Of a DNA stretch of 64,000 nt, positions 1 through 8,856 are shown one piece after another. The position numbers and the translations under genes are program-made. Below the pieces are notes generated by a model. The model was not told where the DNA came from. It saw nothing but the letters and a program-made list of their open reading frames with translations, and did not search any database. This DNA comes from Chryseobacterium herbae (GTDB taxonomy: Bacteria > Bacteroidota > Bacteroidia > Flavobacteriales > Weeksellaceae): NCBI RefSeq assembly GCF_025154075.1, contig NZ_JAOAMU010000001.1, positions 395,991 through 459,990 of the forward strand, in the 5' to 3' direction. Position 1 is the first letter of the stretch. Every line of letters begins with the position of its first letter.

Positions 1-938
1 TGAAGCTCTTTTTCAGCTTTGCGGACATCGGCATAAGCAACCGTAATATCACCCTCTCTTCTTGCACAGATCTGGTAAGGAACCTTCACATCATTAGCCG
101 TTTCGAAAGCTTTCACCACTTCCAGTACCGATACTCCTTTTCCTGTTCCCAGGTTAAAAATATCAATCACTGTTTCATCACTACTCTGCATCAGCTTTTT
201 CAGGGCACTTACATGAGCCTTGGCAAGATCAACCACATAAATATAATCACGGACCGGAGTTCCGTCTACCGTATCGTAATCATCACCCCAGATATTCAGT
301 TTCTCACGAATTCCTGCAGCAGTCTGCATCACGTAAGGAACAAGATTGTTGGGAACTCCCATTGGAAGTTCGCCCAGTTTTCCTGAAGGATGAGCTCCAA
401 TCGGATTGAAATACCTCAGGAGGGAGATTCTTCTGTTGTAAGCTTTCGCAAAATCAGTTAAAATCTGCTCTCCCATCTGCTTGGTCTTTCCGTAAACACT
501 TTCCGGAAGCTTCAGCGGTGTATTTTCATCGATCGGCATTTTTTCCGCCTGCCCGTACACCGTACAGGAGGAACTGAATATAAAATTAGAAAGACCTCTT
601 TCTTTAAATTCCTGAAGAATATTGATCAGCGTGAATAAATTATTCTCGTAATAATCCACCGGTTTTACCTGGCTCTCTCCTACTGCTTTGGAAGCTGCAA
701 AATTGATACATCCTTCGATCTGATGGGCATCAAAAACCTGAGTAAGGAGTTCTCTGCGTCTTAAATCGAAAGGGTAAAAAAACGGCTTTTTGCCTGTAAT
801 CTCTTCGATATTCTTTAAAATAAATCTTTCCGAGTTGGATAAATCGTCTACAATAACGACTTCAAAACCATCGTTAAGAAGCTCAACTACTGTGTGGGAA
901 CCGATGTATCCGAGTCCACCCGTAACAAGTACTGCCAT
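1..938 (-). CDS. galE: UDP-glucose 4-epimerase GalE (3' end outside window)
   Basis: Interconverts UDP-glucose and UDP-galactose in the cytoplasm, feeding envelope polysaccharide synthesis. Reading down from the ATG at 938, the product starts MAVLVTGGLGYIGSHTVVEL, the NAD-binding Rossmann glycine motif of extended SDR epimerases. It continues with SSSCTVYG, which contains the catalytic Ser/Thr region, then YGKTKQMGE (the Tyr-x-x-x-Lys pair), and RYFNPIGAHPSGKLGE, typical of GalE. About 312 of the usual 340 codons are present; the C-terminus lies beyond base 1. It is the last visible gene of a minus-strand run with the membrane protein at 957 and the aminotransferase at 1404, gaps of 18 and 3 nt, so probably one operon. 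Assignment to GalE rather than another epimerase is firm by motif but not by a search. Confidence 0.95.
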   Translation of the reverse strand, partial: MAVLVTGGLGYIGSHTVVELLNDGFEVVIVDDLSNSERFILKNIEEITGKKPFFYPFDLRRRELLTQVFDAHQIEGCINFAASKAVGESQVKPVDYYENNLFTLINILQEFKERGLSNFIFSSSCTVYGQAEKMPIDENTPLKLPESVYGKTKQMGEQILTDFAKAYNRRISLLRYFNPIGAHPSGKLGELPMGVPNNLVPYVMQTAAGIREKLNIWGDDYDTVDGTPVRDYIYVVDLAKAHVSALKKLMQSSDETVIDIFNLGTGKGVSVLEVVKAFETANDVKVPYQICARREGDITVAYADVRKAEKEL

Positions 939-956
939 TTTTTTGTAATATTTTTT

Positions 957-1400
957 TTAATCTGTGTGTTTTCCTATGTTTTCTATGTCGCTCTTCGCGG
1001 GCGTATGTCTAAAGTAATTTATAAGTAATATTGGTCCTATTAAAAACAAAGTAAGCCCAAATAAAAAAGAATAAATATATGCTCCCCATTTCTCATCATA
1101 ATTAATATAAAAGCTCAGCGAACCTAAAATGATGATCGAAATCCCTGCAACGTTTAAATACATAAACATTTTTTTTGATTCTTTAAAAACATGTACAAAT
1201 GTCACAATCAATAATGTAAATACTATGAAGTTTAAAAAATAAACAGGAATTCTAAATTGAATGTATTTTGCTACTAATCTATAACCTTTAAGTAAAACAT
1301 TAATTACAAATACTCCATAGTAAATAATCCAACCTAAAATAAAAACAATTGTAAAAAAATAAGCAAACTTATTCTTAAGTATTCTTTCGTCGTGAAGCAT
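957..1400 (-). CDS. Small integral membrane protein, unknown function
   Basis: This is a 147-residue protein with no recognised domain. Four hydrophobic stretches, at about residues 13-35, 50-70, 80-100 and 110-128, suggest a four-helix inner membrane protein with a charged C-terminal tail. Its ATG lies 3 nt after the stop codon of the aminotransferase gene and its stop is 18 nt before galE, so it is almost certainly cotranscribed with both. Its codons are clearly more AT-rich than the genes on either side, which suggests later insertion into the sugar-nucleotide operon. A role in polysaccharide export or sugar-lipid handling would fit the context but is only inference. Confidence 0.75.
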   Translation of the reverse strand: MLHDERILKNKFAYFFTIVFILGWIIYYGVFVINVLLKGYRLVAKYIQFRIPVYFLNFIVFTLLIVTFVHVFKESKKMFMYLNVAGISIIILGSLSFYINYDEKWGAYIYSFLFGLTLFLIGPILLINYFRHTPAKSDIENIGKHTD

Positions 1401-1403
1401 ACC

Positions 1404-2528
1404 TTATCTCATAAACTCAATCACCGCATCCGTAATATACTTCAGCTGCTCTTCGTCTAATTCAGTGTGCATTGGCAGAGAAATCACCTGCTCAAGAAGC
1501 TTATCTGTATTCACAAAATCAGCATCATTGCTTTCCTGGTAATACGCTTTCTGCTTTCTCAAAGCTACAGGATAATAAATCATAGCCGGAATTTCTTTCT
1601 CTGTAAGGAACTTTTGAAGCTCATTACGTTTTCCGTTCAGAATTCTCAAGGTATACTGGTGGAATACATGGGTAGAGTTTTCAGCTCTTTTTGGCGTTAA
1701 AATATTTTCGTTTCCTGCAAAAGCTTCGTCATAATAATCAGCTGCCTTTCTTCTTGCATCGTTGTAAGAATCAAGATTGGGTAGTTTTTTTCTTAAAACC
1801 GCCGCCTGAATGCTGTCCAGTCTTGAATTCACCCCTACCTCATCATGGTAATATCTTTCGTACATTCCATGGTTAACGATACCTCTTAAACGGTGTGCCA
1901 GCTCGTCATTATTGGTGGTAATAGCACCTCCGTCGCCATAGCATCCTAAATTTTTTGAAGGGAAAAATGAAGTTGTTCCCACAGTCGCCATTGTTCCTGC
2001 GTATTTTTGAGTCCCGTCTGAGAATGTATACTCTGAGCCTATTGCCTGAGCATTGTCCTCAATCACAAACAGGTTGTGTTCTTCAGCAATTTTAAGGATC
2101 TCCTCCATATTCGCACACTGTCCGAAAATATGTACAGGAATGATCGCTTTGGTTCTTGGCGTAATCGCTTTTTTAATTTCTTCTGTAGAGATTGTGAATG
2201 TATCGTAATCTACATCTACCAGCACTGATTTCAGTTTAAGCAAATGAATAACTTCTACTGTAGCGGCAAAAGTAAAATCGGCCGTGATTACTTCGTCACC
2301 TTCTTGAAGGTCTAAAGCCATCAGCGCGATCTGCAAAGCATCCGTTCCGTTTGCACACGGGATCACATGCTTTACATCTAAATAAGATTCCAATTCATTC
2401 TGGAAAGACTTTACTTCAGGGCCGTTGATAAAGGCCGCAGAATCCATTACATTTAAAACTGCATTGTCTACATCATTCTTTATTTTGTAATACTGACTTT
2501 GCAAGTCAACCATCTGAATTTTTTTCAT
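1404..2528 (-). CDS. DegT/DnrJ/EryC1/StrS-family sugar aminotransferase
   Basis: A PLP-dependent aminotransferase of 374 residues, the normal length for this family, which aminates keto-sugar nucleotides for O-antigen, capsule or glycan synthesis. Visible landmarks are NGTDALQIAL (about 60-69, PLP phosphate site), IEDNAQA with Asp158 for the pyridine nitrogen, and FPSKNLGCYGDGGA with Lys192 as the Schiff-base lysine. It resembles the WecE/WbpE type, but the exact sugar substrate cannot be read from the sequence. It is first in the run with the membrane protein at 957 and galE. The ATG is preceded by an AT-rich leader without a Shine-Dalgarno motif, as is normal in Bacteroidota. Confidence 0.93.
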   Translation of the reverse strand: MKKIQMVDLQSQYYKIKNDVDNAVLNVMDSAAFINGPEVKSFQNELESYLDVKHVIPCANGTDALQIALMALDLQEGDEVITADFTFAATVEVIHLLKLKSVLVDVDYDTFTISTEEIKKAITPRTKAIIPVHIFGQCANMEEILKIAEEHNLFVIEDNAQAIGSEYTFSDGTQKYAGTMATVGTTSFFPSKNLGCYGDGGAITTNNDELAHRLRGIVNHGMYERYYHDEVGVNSRLDSIQAAVLRKKLPNLDSYNDARRKAADYYDEAFAGNENILTPKRAENSTHVFHQYTLRILNGKRNELQKFLTEKEIPAMIYYPVALRKQKAYYQESNDADFVNTDKLLEQVISLPMHTELDEEQLKYITDAVIEFMR

Positions 2529-2592
2529 AAATAAATATTTGTGTAAAAATAAGGAATTTAAAATCCTATCAAAAATTTTATTGATTTTGTTT

Positions 2593-2600
2593 TATCTTTA
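2593..2600 (+). promoter_or_regulatory. Putative -7 box of the subtilase gene
   Basis: TATCTTTA, one base off the Bacteroidota -7 consensus TAnnTTTG, lies 14 nt before the ATG at 2615 in an AT-rich tract with TTG motifs just upstream. Confidence 0.45.
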
Positions 2601-2614
2601 TACAAAATAACTTT

Positions 2615-4219
2615 ATGAAAAAACTTTTACTCTTTTGTCTTCTAGTGGGTTACTCTACCGCAAATGCACAGACAGAGCTTGTTTTTGTTTATTTTTCAGG
2701 CAAACCGAACAAAGCTGCTTTTTATGCCAATCCGCTTTCAGAACTGACCCAAAAATCCCTTAACAGACGTACCTCGCTGGGTATTCCGCTCAATGATCAG
2801 GATGCTCCCATCGAACAGTCCTATATCCAGAACCTTCAGAATCTTGGTTTTACCGTTACCGATTACTCCAAATGGCTCAACGGAGCGGCTGTCAATGCCA
2901 CTCCTGCACAGATCACCATTCTGCAGGCACAGCCGTATGTTTCATCGGTAGGACGTTTTGCAAGAAATAATTCAACGGTTACCAAAACAGCAACCCATGA
3001 CAAATGGAATACCTCTTCCGATACGCAGAAAAACCTTACCGTTTTTGATTACGGTTCCGGTTCTGCACAGATCGATCAAATCAATGTGAGACCTCTTCAC
3101 CTGGCAGGATTTACAGGAACAGGTGTTTCCATCGCGGTTATTGATGCTGGATTTCCCTATGTCAATACGGGATCTGCTTTTGAAAGAATACGCACCAACA
3201 ACCAGATCAAAGCCGTGTATGATTTTGTCACCAAAACAGACAACGTCTACAGTACATCCATCAGTAATCACGGATCTGCAGTTCTCGGTGCTATCGGAGG
3301 CTATATTAAAGATATTTTTGTAGGATCCGCTCCCGATGCAGACTTTTATCTTTACCGCAGTGAAAACGCTGTAGGTGAAATTCCTGAAGAGGAATTATAC
3401 TGGATAGAAGCCGCTGAAGAGGCGGACAGAAAAGGCGTTGATATGATCACCTCATCTCTTGGGTACAATATTTTTGATGACACACGATACAGCTATACTT
3501 ATTCCGATTTGAACGGAACAACTTCCTTCATCGCAAGAGCTGCTGAAATAGCAGTTAATAAAGGAATTTTTGTTCTCGCCGCTGCTGGAAATTCTGGTGT
3601 GCAGCCATGGCACTACCTGCTGACTCCAGCCGACAATGCTAAAGTTTTCACAATAGGATCAGTAGACTCTGCAGGAAATTCATCCGGATTTTCATCCTAT
3701 GGTCCGAATTCCGTAGGTGTAGTAAAACCTGATGCAAGCGCAAGGGGAACAGCTTCTGCAACAGTCAATAACAGTACTTTAACTGCCGTTAACGGGACTT
3801 CCATCGCCACCCCAATTGCCGCAGGTGGTGTTGCGTGTTTCATTCAGGCTTTTCCTTCTATGAACAGGGAACAGATGAGAACAAAACTGAGACAAACGGC
3901 TTCTCTTTATCCAGGTCATACAGACCAGATGGGCTATGGTATTCTGAATTTTGGAAGCGTTTACAACCAAGTGTTGAATACTTCTGAGATCGTGAAAAAA
4001 GAAAAATTCGCCATCTTCCCGAATCCTGTAAAAAATATTCTGAATATTGCTTCTGAAGGTGATATCCAATCGCTGGAGGTCTTTGATAATTTAGGAAAAC
4101 TGATCAGAAAAAATACCGGACTGAAATCTATAAAAGTGGAAGATTTCCCAAAAGGAACGTATTATCTGAAAATTCAGACGAAGGACCAGGTTTTCTATGA
4201 GAAATTTCTGAAGGAGTAG
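2615..4219 (+). CDS. Secreted S8 subtilisin-like protease with T9SS sorting domain
   Basis: A 534-residue exported serine endopeptidase. It has a signal peptide (residues 1-19, ending TANAQ), an N-terminal prodomain-like region to about 150, and an S8 catalytic domain. The triad is visible as Asp177 in AVIDAG, His219 in NHGSAVLG and Ser396 in NGTSIATP, with Asn326 in AAAGNSG as the oxyanion residue. Residues of about 465-534 begin FAIFPNPVKNIL and end in YYLKIQTKD, the type A C-terminal sorting domain of the type IX secretion system. The product should therefore cross the outer membrane and be released or anchored. It stands alone, divergent from the sugar-nucleotide operon and convergent with ppc. 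Its GC content looks higher than its surroundings. Confidence 0.95.
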   Translation: MKKLLLFCLLVGYSTANAQTELVFVYFSGKPNKAAFYANPLSELTQKSLNRRTSLGIPLNDQDAPIEQSYIQNLQNLGFTVTDYSKWLNGAAVNATPAQITILQAQPYVSSVGRFARNNSTVTKTATHDKWNTSSDTQKNLTVFDYGSGSAQIDQINVRPLHLAGFTGTGVSIAVIDAGFPYVNTGSAFERIRTNNQIKAVYDFVTKTDNVYSTSISNHGSAVLGAIGGYIKDIFVGSAPDADFYLYRSENAVGEIPEEELYWIEAAEEADRKGVDMITSSLGYNIFDDTRYSYTYSDLNGTTSFIARAAEIAVNKGIFVLAAAGNSGVQPWHYLLTPADNAKVFTIGSVDSAGNSSGFSSYGPNSVGVVKPDASARGTASATVNNSTLTAVNGTSIATPIAAGGVACFIQAFPSMNREQMRTKLRQTASLYPGHTDQMGYGILNFGSVYNQVLNTSEIVKKEKFAIFPNPVKNILNIASEGDIQSLEVFDNLGKLIRKNTGLKSIKVEDFPKGTYYLKIQTKDQVFYEKFLKE

Positions 4220-4397
4220 TTTAAAAAAAAACGCAAATTACACTAATATTTTGCACAAATATCACAAATTTGAATCTGTAACAGAAGTTATAGAAAATGA
4301 AATTTATTCCGTTTTTAATGGTAATAAAAGACAATAATTCTATTTTTATCTCCCACAGATTGCTCAGATGACACAGATTTTTACTGCATTCAATATA

Positions 4398-4472
4398 TTC
4401 AATAGGAACGGGCTTTAGCCCGTTTTACTTTTAATCATCAATCCAATGGCTTCAGCCAAAACCTAAACTCAT
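4398..4472 (-). repeat. Dispersed palindromic repeat (AAAGCCCG family), inverted copy
   Basis: Reading the minus strand, this gives TTTTGGCTGAAGCC, a spacer, then CGGGCTAAAGCCCG and TTCCTATTGAA. The same order occurs at 35383-35460 and 36943-37026 on the plus strand. GGGCTAAAGCCC is self-complementary. The rest of the 353-base gap (4220-4572) holds only other low-complexity words, such as an ACAGATTGC/ACAGATTTT stretch near 4350-4375 that resembles 19603-19635, and GTGT-rich words near 4480-4530. No coding potential was seen. Confidence 0.7.
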
Positions 4473-4527
4473 TTCACAAAATCATTGTGTTCATTAGTGA
4501 ATCCATTTGTGTCATTTGTGTTTAAAC

Positions 4528-4563
4528 AAAAAAAAAAAAACGCCTCTCAATCGAAAGGCGTTG
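4528..4563 (-). terminator. Rho-independent terminator of ppc
   Basis: On the minus strand, AACGCCT pairs with AGGCGTT around a 10-nt loop, followed by a run of T residues. It lies directly after the ppc stop codon. Confidence 0.9.
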
Positions 4564-4572
4564 TCTTATAAA

Positions 4573-7107
4573 TTAAGCAGAGTTTCTACTCGCATTAATA
4601 TTTCCAAATAATGATCTGGTCACCAGCTTTTCATAAGCTTCTTTATTGCCTTCTCCTTTTTGGATTTTCATCAATGCATACTGCTGAATACTCAACAGCG
4701 GAAGCACAATCTTCTCCCGAATCTTCACCGATTTTCTGGACAGCGGATCTTCTTCCTGCAGCATTTTAAATCCGGTAAGTTCAAGCATAATATCTCTTGA
4801 AAGGGTGTATTCATCAAATAATATATTCCAGAACGCGCCGAATTTTGGATTGCTTTTAATATAATAAGTCAGCGGAAAATAGGATTTATTCATACTCATC
4901 ATCGAGTTCAGCACTAAGGTTTTAAAGAAATCAGAACCTTTATACAGTTCTTTTACTTCGTCCAGTCTTCCCTGCTCTTTCATCTGCTGCATCGCAAATC
5001 CGAATCCGAAAAATCCTGGAACATTCTGCTTCAGCTGCGACCATGAACCTACAAATGGAATCGCTCGAAGGTCCTCAAATTTCAATTCGCTGCCATTTCC
5101 TCTTTTGGACGGGCGGCTTCCGATATTGGTTTTACCATAATATTCCAGAGTACTCATTTCCTGGAGATATGGAACAAACATAGGGTGAGCTTTCAAGTCT
5201 GAATATTTTTTATAACTGATATCAGCTAACTCAGCGATCAGTTTTCTTTCTTTTTCTGTAAGGTCTTTTTTAGAATTTTTAAATACATCATTTTCCACTC
5301 CGGCAGTCAGAAGCTGCTCAAAATTGTATTTGGCCTGTTCTTTATTTCCAAAAATACTGGTAATCGTCTGTCCTTGTATAGTCAGCTCAATTTTATTGTT
5401 GGCAATGGTGTTTCCTTGTGAAGCATAAAAATCGTGGGTTTTCCCGCCGCCTCTTGCGGGTGGACCACCTCTGCCGTCGAAGAATACCACTTTAATTCCA
5501 TTCTGAACGGAAAGTTTAGTTAAGACTTCTTTTGCCTTATAAATCTCCCAATTCGCCTTCAGATATCCACCGTCTTTTGTTCCGTCTGAAAAACCAAGCA
5601 TAATCGTCTGTTGGTTTCCTCTGCGTTCAAGATGCTTTTTATACACCGGATTCTGATAAAGTTCGTTCATTACATGTTCAGAATTAGCAAGACCTTCCAT
5701 CGTTTCAAAAAGAGGAACGATATCCATATTGATATCTTCATCCTGATAACCACAGATCTTAAAAAATGCATAGACATTCATCACATCTTTTACAGCATCG
5801 GAATTGGAAATAATGTAGCGGTTCATTCCTCTTTGACCATTCAGATCCTGGATCTCGGAAACCTGTGATACGGTCAGTAAAGTATCTTTAATGATGTCTT
5901 CAAACTGATCTGCATCTACCTTTTCACCAAGCTGAATCAGTGTATTGAATTTTTCTTCTTCAGAAGCTTCTGCACCTTCATATACTTTAGCAAAAACCTC
6001 ATCGATTACTTTCTGATGAATCCTGCTATCCTGACGGACATCCAGTGTTGCAAAGTGAGTTCCGAAAATTTTCACACGGTCTCTGAAATTAACCAGAAGA
6101 TCTAAAAACAGAGCATTGTGTTCATTCACCAATATCTTTTCCGCTTCATCCGTTTTTTTCAGAATATCGTCTGCTGTGATTATGTTTCCGTTAAAGATGG
6201 CTCCATACAATTCATCGCTCAATTGGGTCAGCACTTCAGAAACACCCCTGAAACTCAATCTTCTTCTGATAAATTTCAAATGACTGTAATAGGATTTCAG
6301 GATCGCGGAACGGAGCTCTTCTGCTACTCTTTTTGTAACATCAGCGGTCACAAACGGATTTCCGTCTCTGTCTCCGCCCGGCCAGAAACCCAGCTGAATG
6401 ATATCTTCATGAAGATGGAAATGTCCGTTTCCAAAGGTCGTTCTGATCTTCGTAAACAGTTCTCCGATTGTATCATAATACACATATCTTAAATAGGAAA
6501 TAATGCTAAGCGCCTCATCAATAGGCGTTGGTTTTTCTTTATTAACAAAAGGAGTTTTTCCCAGTTGCTGCAAAAGCATATCAATTTGTGTTACAGAATC
6601 ACTGGTAATAGCGCCACGCAAGTCCTGAATAATTCTCTGTACCGAGCTTGGATAAAACTGGGTTGGATGCGCTGTAAACACAACTTTTACGGTAAAATCT
6701 TTCAGCTTTTCACGGACTTTTTCAAGCTTATGGTCCTGAAATGAACGTTCAAAAAGATTCGTCACCGTTCCACTGTCACTTTCGGAATGGAGATTGGGAA
6801 ATGCAGCATCTTCAATACTGTCAAATAATACCACCTGTCTTTCAATGTACTGAATGATCTTAAAAAGCAGTTCAAGTTTCTGCTCTTCCGTTTGAAGGTC
6901 GGTATGGTTTTTAAAGAATTCTTCGACAATTTCCTCAGGGGTTTTGCCTTCTTCATATCCGTTTCGGCTTTCCTCGTAAAGGAATGGAAGAAGCATCCCG
7001 ATATTGGTCATTTTATCATAAGGCAGGCTCATAAATAATGAATTGTAGATCTGGAACTTATTCTCCACGATCTGCCTGAATTTTTCTGCTCGTTGGTCGT
7101 GTATCAT
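4573..7107 (-). CDS. ppc: Phosphoenolpyruvate carboxylase
   Basis: Anaplerotic enzyme converting PEP and bicarbonate to oxaloacetate. With the ATG at 7107 it is 844 residues. An in-frame upstream ATG at 7155 adds 16 residues, but the product from 7107 (MIHDQRAEKFRQ) fits better and a TAnnTTTG box sits between the two. Landmarks are the catalytic-His motif TAHPTQ (His147), GFWPGGDRDGNP, GFSDGTKDGGY and the mobile Arg/Gly loop DGRGGPPARGGG. Two positions differ from the enterobacterial enzyme: the first motif ends in Gln where TAHPTE is usual, and the C-terminus reads RNSA where NTG is usual. Both may be normal in the Bacteroidota branch. It is monocistronic, with its own promoter and terminator. 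Confidence 0.95.
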   Translation of the reverse strand: MIHDQRAEKFRQIVENKFQIYNSLFMSLPYDKMTNIGMLLPFLYEESRNGYEEGKTPEEIVEEFFKNHTDLQTEEQKLELLFKIIQYIERQVVLFDSIEDAAFPNLHSESDSGTVTNLFERSFQDHKLEKVREKLKDFTVKVVFTAHPTQFYPSSVQRIIQDLRGAITSDSVTQIDMLLQQLGKTPFVNKEKPTPIDEALSIISYLRYVYYDTIGELFTKIRTTFGNGHFHLHEDIIQLGFWPGGDRDGNPFVTADVTKRVAEELRSAILKSYYSHLKFIRRRLSFRGVSEVLTQLSDELYGAIFNGNIITADDILKKTDEAEKILVNEHNALFLDLLVNFRDRVKIFGTHFATLDVRQDSRIHQKVIDEVFAKVYEGAEASEEEKFNTLIQLGEKVDADQFEDIIKDTLLTVSQVSEIQDLNGQRGMNRYIISNSDAVKDVMNVYAFFKICGYQDEDINMDIVPLFETMEGLANSEHVMNELYQNPVYKKHLERRGNQQTIMLGFSDGTKDGGYLKANWEIYKAKEVLTKLSVQNGIKVVFFDGRGGPPARGGGKTHDFYASQGNTIANNKIELTIQGQTITSIFGNKEQAKYNFEQLLTAGVENDVFKNSKKDLTEKERKLIAELADISYKKYSDLKAHPMFVPYLQEMSTLEYYGKTNIGSRPSKRGNGSELKFEDLRAIPFVGSWSQLKQNVPGFFGFGFAMQQMKEQGRLDEVKELYKGSDFFKTLVLNSMMSMNKSYFPLTYYIKSNPKFGAFWNILFDEYTLSRDIMLELTGFKMLQEEDPLSRKSVKIREKIVLPLLSIQQYALMKIQKGEGNKEAYEKLVTRSLFGNINASRNSA

Positions 7108-7111
7108 ATAA

Positions 7112-7119
7112 CAAATGTA
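7112..7119 (-). promoter_or_regulatory. -7 box of ppc, 4 nt before the ATG
   Basis: TACATTTG on the minus strand matches TAnnTTTG exactly and ends 4 nt before the start codon at 7107. This predicts transcription starting at or next to the ATG. No TTTG box is seen at the usual 19-21 nt spacing. Confidence 0.5.
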
Positions 7120-7237
7120 ATGGATTTTGGAATTAAATGAATTGACAAATGACAAAAAAATAAAGTGCCATGAATAAAATTATTTTACAGTTTTTTGATA
7201 AAATTAATTAGTTTTGGTGCCTAGGTTTTCTGTTTCC

Positions 7238-8002
7238 ATGATCAAATTCAATTTCAAAGCCAATATCAATACATCCGGGACTGCAATCGACAAGAAAGGT
7301 TTAAAAATCATCTTAATTGTTTTTTCGCTATTTATTTTAATCGGTATAGCCATGTTTGTAGGCTTCTGGTCCTTTGCCTTCAGTAGGATCGATTATATAC
7401 AAAACGCAAACGTGGAGCGGTACGAGCAGAAAAAAGCTATCGCTGCTCTTCCTGTTTTGAAATGTGTAGTCTATACGGATCAAACAATAACTTCCCCTGC
7501 ATCCGGCGAAGAGGCGGCCCTTTATCTCCTGCGTGTTGGTAATGTAAAATCCTATATAGCTTCATCTGAGGCCCATTACGGCCAGTATAGAACTTATGAA
7601 AATTTCGACTACAATATGGTTGCGAGATATCCAAAAGGGACAAAGCTTTCTATCAACGGTAAATTATACCCCATTGATTTTAAACTCTGCATTATGGACA
7701 GTCTTGGCGGCGGAGAAACGCATTTCACTAAAGATATCTACAGTGCAAAAGCTCATGAAAAATACGATATACGGGTTTATAAAACTTCAGAAAACCTAAA
7801 AATGGATGCACTGAGAAATCTTCATCCGTGGATCAAGGATTATTATCATTCTTATAAAGGTTTGAAAAATATTTTAGTGCAAGAATATGTATTCAAAAAT
7901 GGAGATTCTGTCTATATCAAAGGAAAGATAGAGCATAATAAAATTGTTCCGTTTGTGGAACATATGTTATATACTCCTTCGACATTAAGCGACAATCAGT
8001 AA
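7238..8002 (+). CDS. Membrane-anchored GIDE-like protein, unknown function
   Basis: I place the start at the ATG at 7238 (254 residues, MIKFNFKANINTSG); an upstream TTG at 7214 would add eight poorly placed residues. One strong transmembrane helix spans about residues 20-45, followed by a long outer domain. Within it, SPASGEEAALYLLRV and, near the end, QEYVFKNGDSVYIKGK resemble the opening and closing motifs of GIDE-type domains, which are found in bacterial membrane proteins of unknown role. This is a weak resemblance by eye. The gene lies between ppc and a lipoprotein gene with no operon partner. Confidence 0.7.
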   Translation: MIKFNFKANINTSGTAIDKKGLKIILIVFSLFILIGIAMFVGFWSFAFSRIDYIQNANVERYEQKKAIAALPVLKCVVYTDQTITSPASGEEAALYLLRVGNVKSYIASSEAHYGQYRTYENFDYNMVARYPKGTKLSINGKLYPIDFKLCIMDSLGGGETHFTKDIYSAKAHEKYDIRVYKTSENLKMDALRNLHPWIKDYYHSYKGLKNILVQEYVFKNGDSVYIKGKIEHNKIVPFVEHMLYTPSTLSDNQ

Positions 8003-8104
8003 ACTATTCCGGAATATTCAGGAGTCGTCATCACATTCAGGTTTACAATAATTTTGAATACAACCATTTAATGATTAATTTTACTTTTCACAGAAATTAA
8101 TCCA

Positions 8105-8509
8105 ATGAAAAATATATTTATCTTTTTTTTAATGGCTTTTACTCTAACAGCCTGTGGTGAAGATTGCTATAATGCTCCCCAAACGATAGCTTTCAAGTTC
8201 GTAGATTCTAATAATGAAAATCTGATCACAAACGGAACGCTTGTTACTTATTCAATTAAAGATGAAAATCAGGTTGGAGTACAATTAACCAAAACATCCG
8301 AAGACATGATCATTTTAGAAAATGTGGGTGCTTATAATGGTACAAAAAATTACATTTTCTCCTCAAATATTAAAACTTTTAATTTTTCGATACAGTCGTC
8401 AGAATTTAAAGGAGGTTGTGATGGTTATCAGATCAATAAATTAACGTTTACGGGTGTAGGTATTGATGTCACAGATGAAAAAGGATACTATAAAATTGTC
8501 CTGCAGTAG
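8105..8509 (+). CDS. Small lipoprotein, unknown function
   Basis: A 134-residue protein whose N-terminus, MKNIFIFFLMAFTLTACGE, is a clear type II signal with lipobox LTAC and Cys17 as lipidation site. The rest has Cys21 and Cys104 and reads like a small beta-sandwich. No family was recognised. A 102-nt gap separates it from the upstream membrane protein. Location is probably the outer membrane periplasmic face, inferred from the missing Asp at +2. Confidence 0.8.
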   Translation: MKNIFIFFLMAFTLTACGEDCYNAPQTIAFKFVDSNNENLITNGTLVTYSIKDENQVGVQLTKTSEDMIILENVGAYNGTKNYIFSSNIKTFNFSIQSSEFKGGCDGYQINKLTFTGVGIDVTDEKGYYKIVLQ

Positions 8510-8516
8510 AGAATTT

Positions 8517-8655
8517 TAGGTAGCAGGTAACAGATATTAGGTAGCAGGTTGTAGGGATTAGGACTTCTGCTGAAGGTTGAAATTATGGTCTTTCGATTTT
8601 AGTCAAGAGCTAAGAAACAAGATGCCGTATGCCAAACATCAGATTTCAGACACTG
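8517..8655 (-). repeat. Modular intergenic repeat, inverted copy
   Basis: Read on the minus strand, this stretch gives TCTGAAATCTGATG, GGCAT and CATCTTG words, then AGCTCTTGAC, then further on CAACCTGCTACCTA and TGTTACCTGCTACC. The same words in nearly the same order make up 12320-12612 and, in part, 52150-52431. With the palindromic element at 8660-8762 it fills most of the 347-base gap 8510-8856. No ORF was seen there. Confidence 0.6.
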
Positions 8656-8659
8656 GTAG

Positions 8660-8762
8660 TGGTGGCTTCGAGGACCTCAGCCACCAGATACTGCACTCCT
8701 CATTGGATATTCCAACGAATGACTGATATTCCAAATGGTAGCTGAGGCTCCCGAAGCCACCA
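8660..8762. repeat. Long inverted repeat element, copy 1
   Basis: The arm at 8661-8685 begins GGTGGCTTCGAGG and ends CAGCCACC. It is matched in reverse complement by 8736-8761, ending CGAAGCCACC, with about four mismatches. Each arm is itself palindromic (GGTGGCT with AGCCACC), so nested hairpins are possible. A second copy with perfect arms and an alike central spacer is at 17045-17150. Confidence 0.85.
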
Positions 8763-8856
8763 TAAGACTCTCTCGCCCCTTCAGTTAAAATAAGAAAAGA
8801 CTTTATAATGCATGTAATAAAAAGCTAAGTTACCATGTCTTATAACAAACAGTCCA

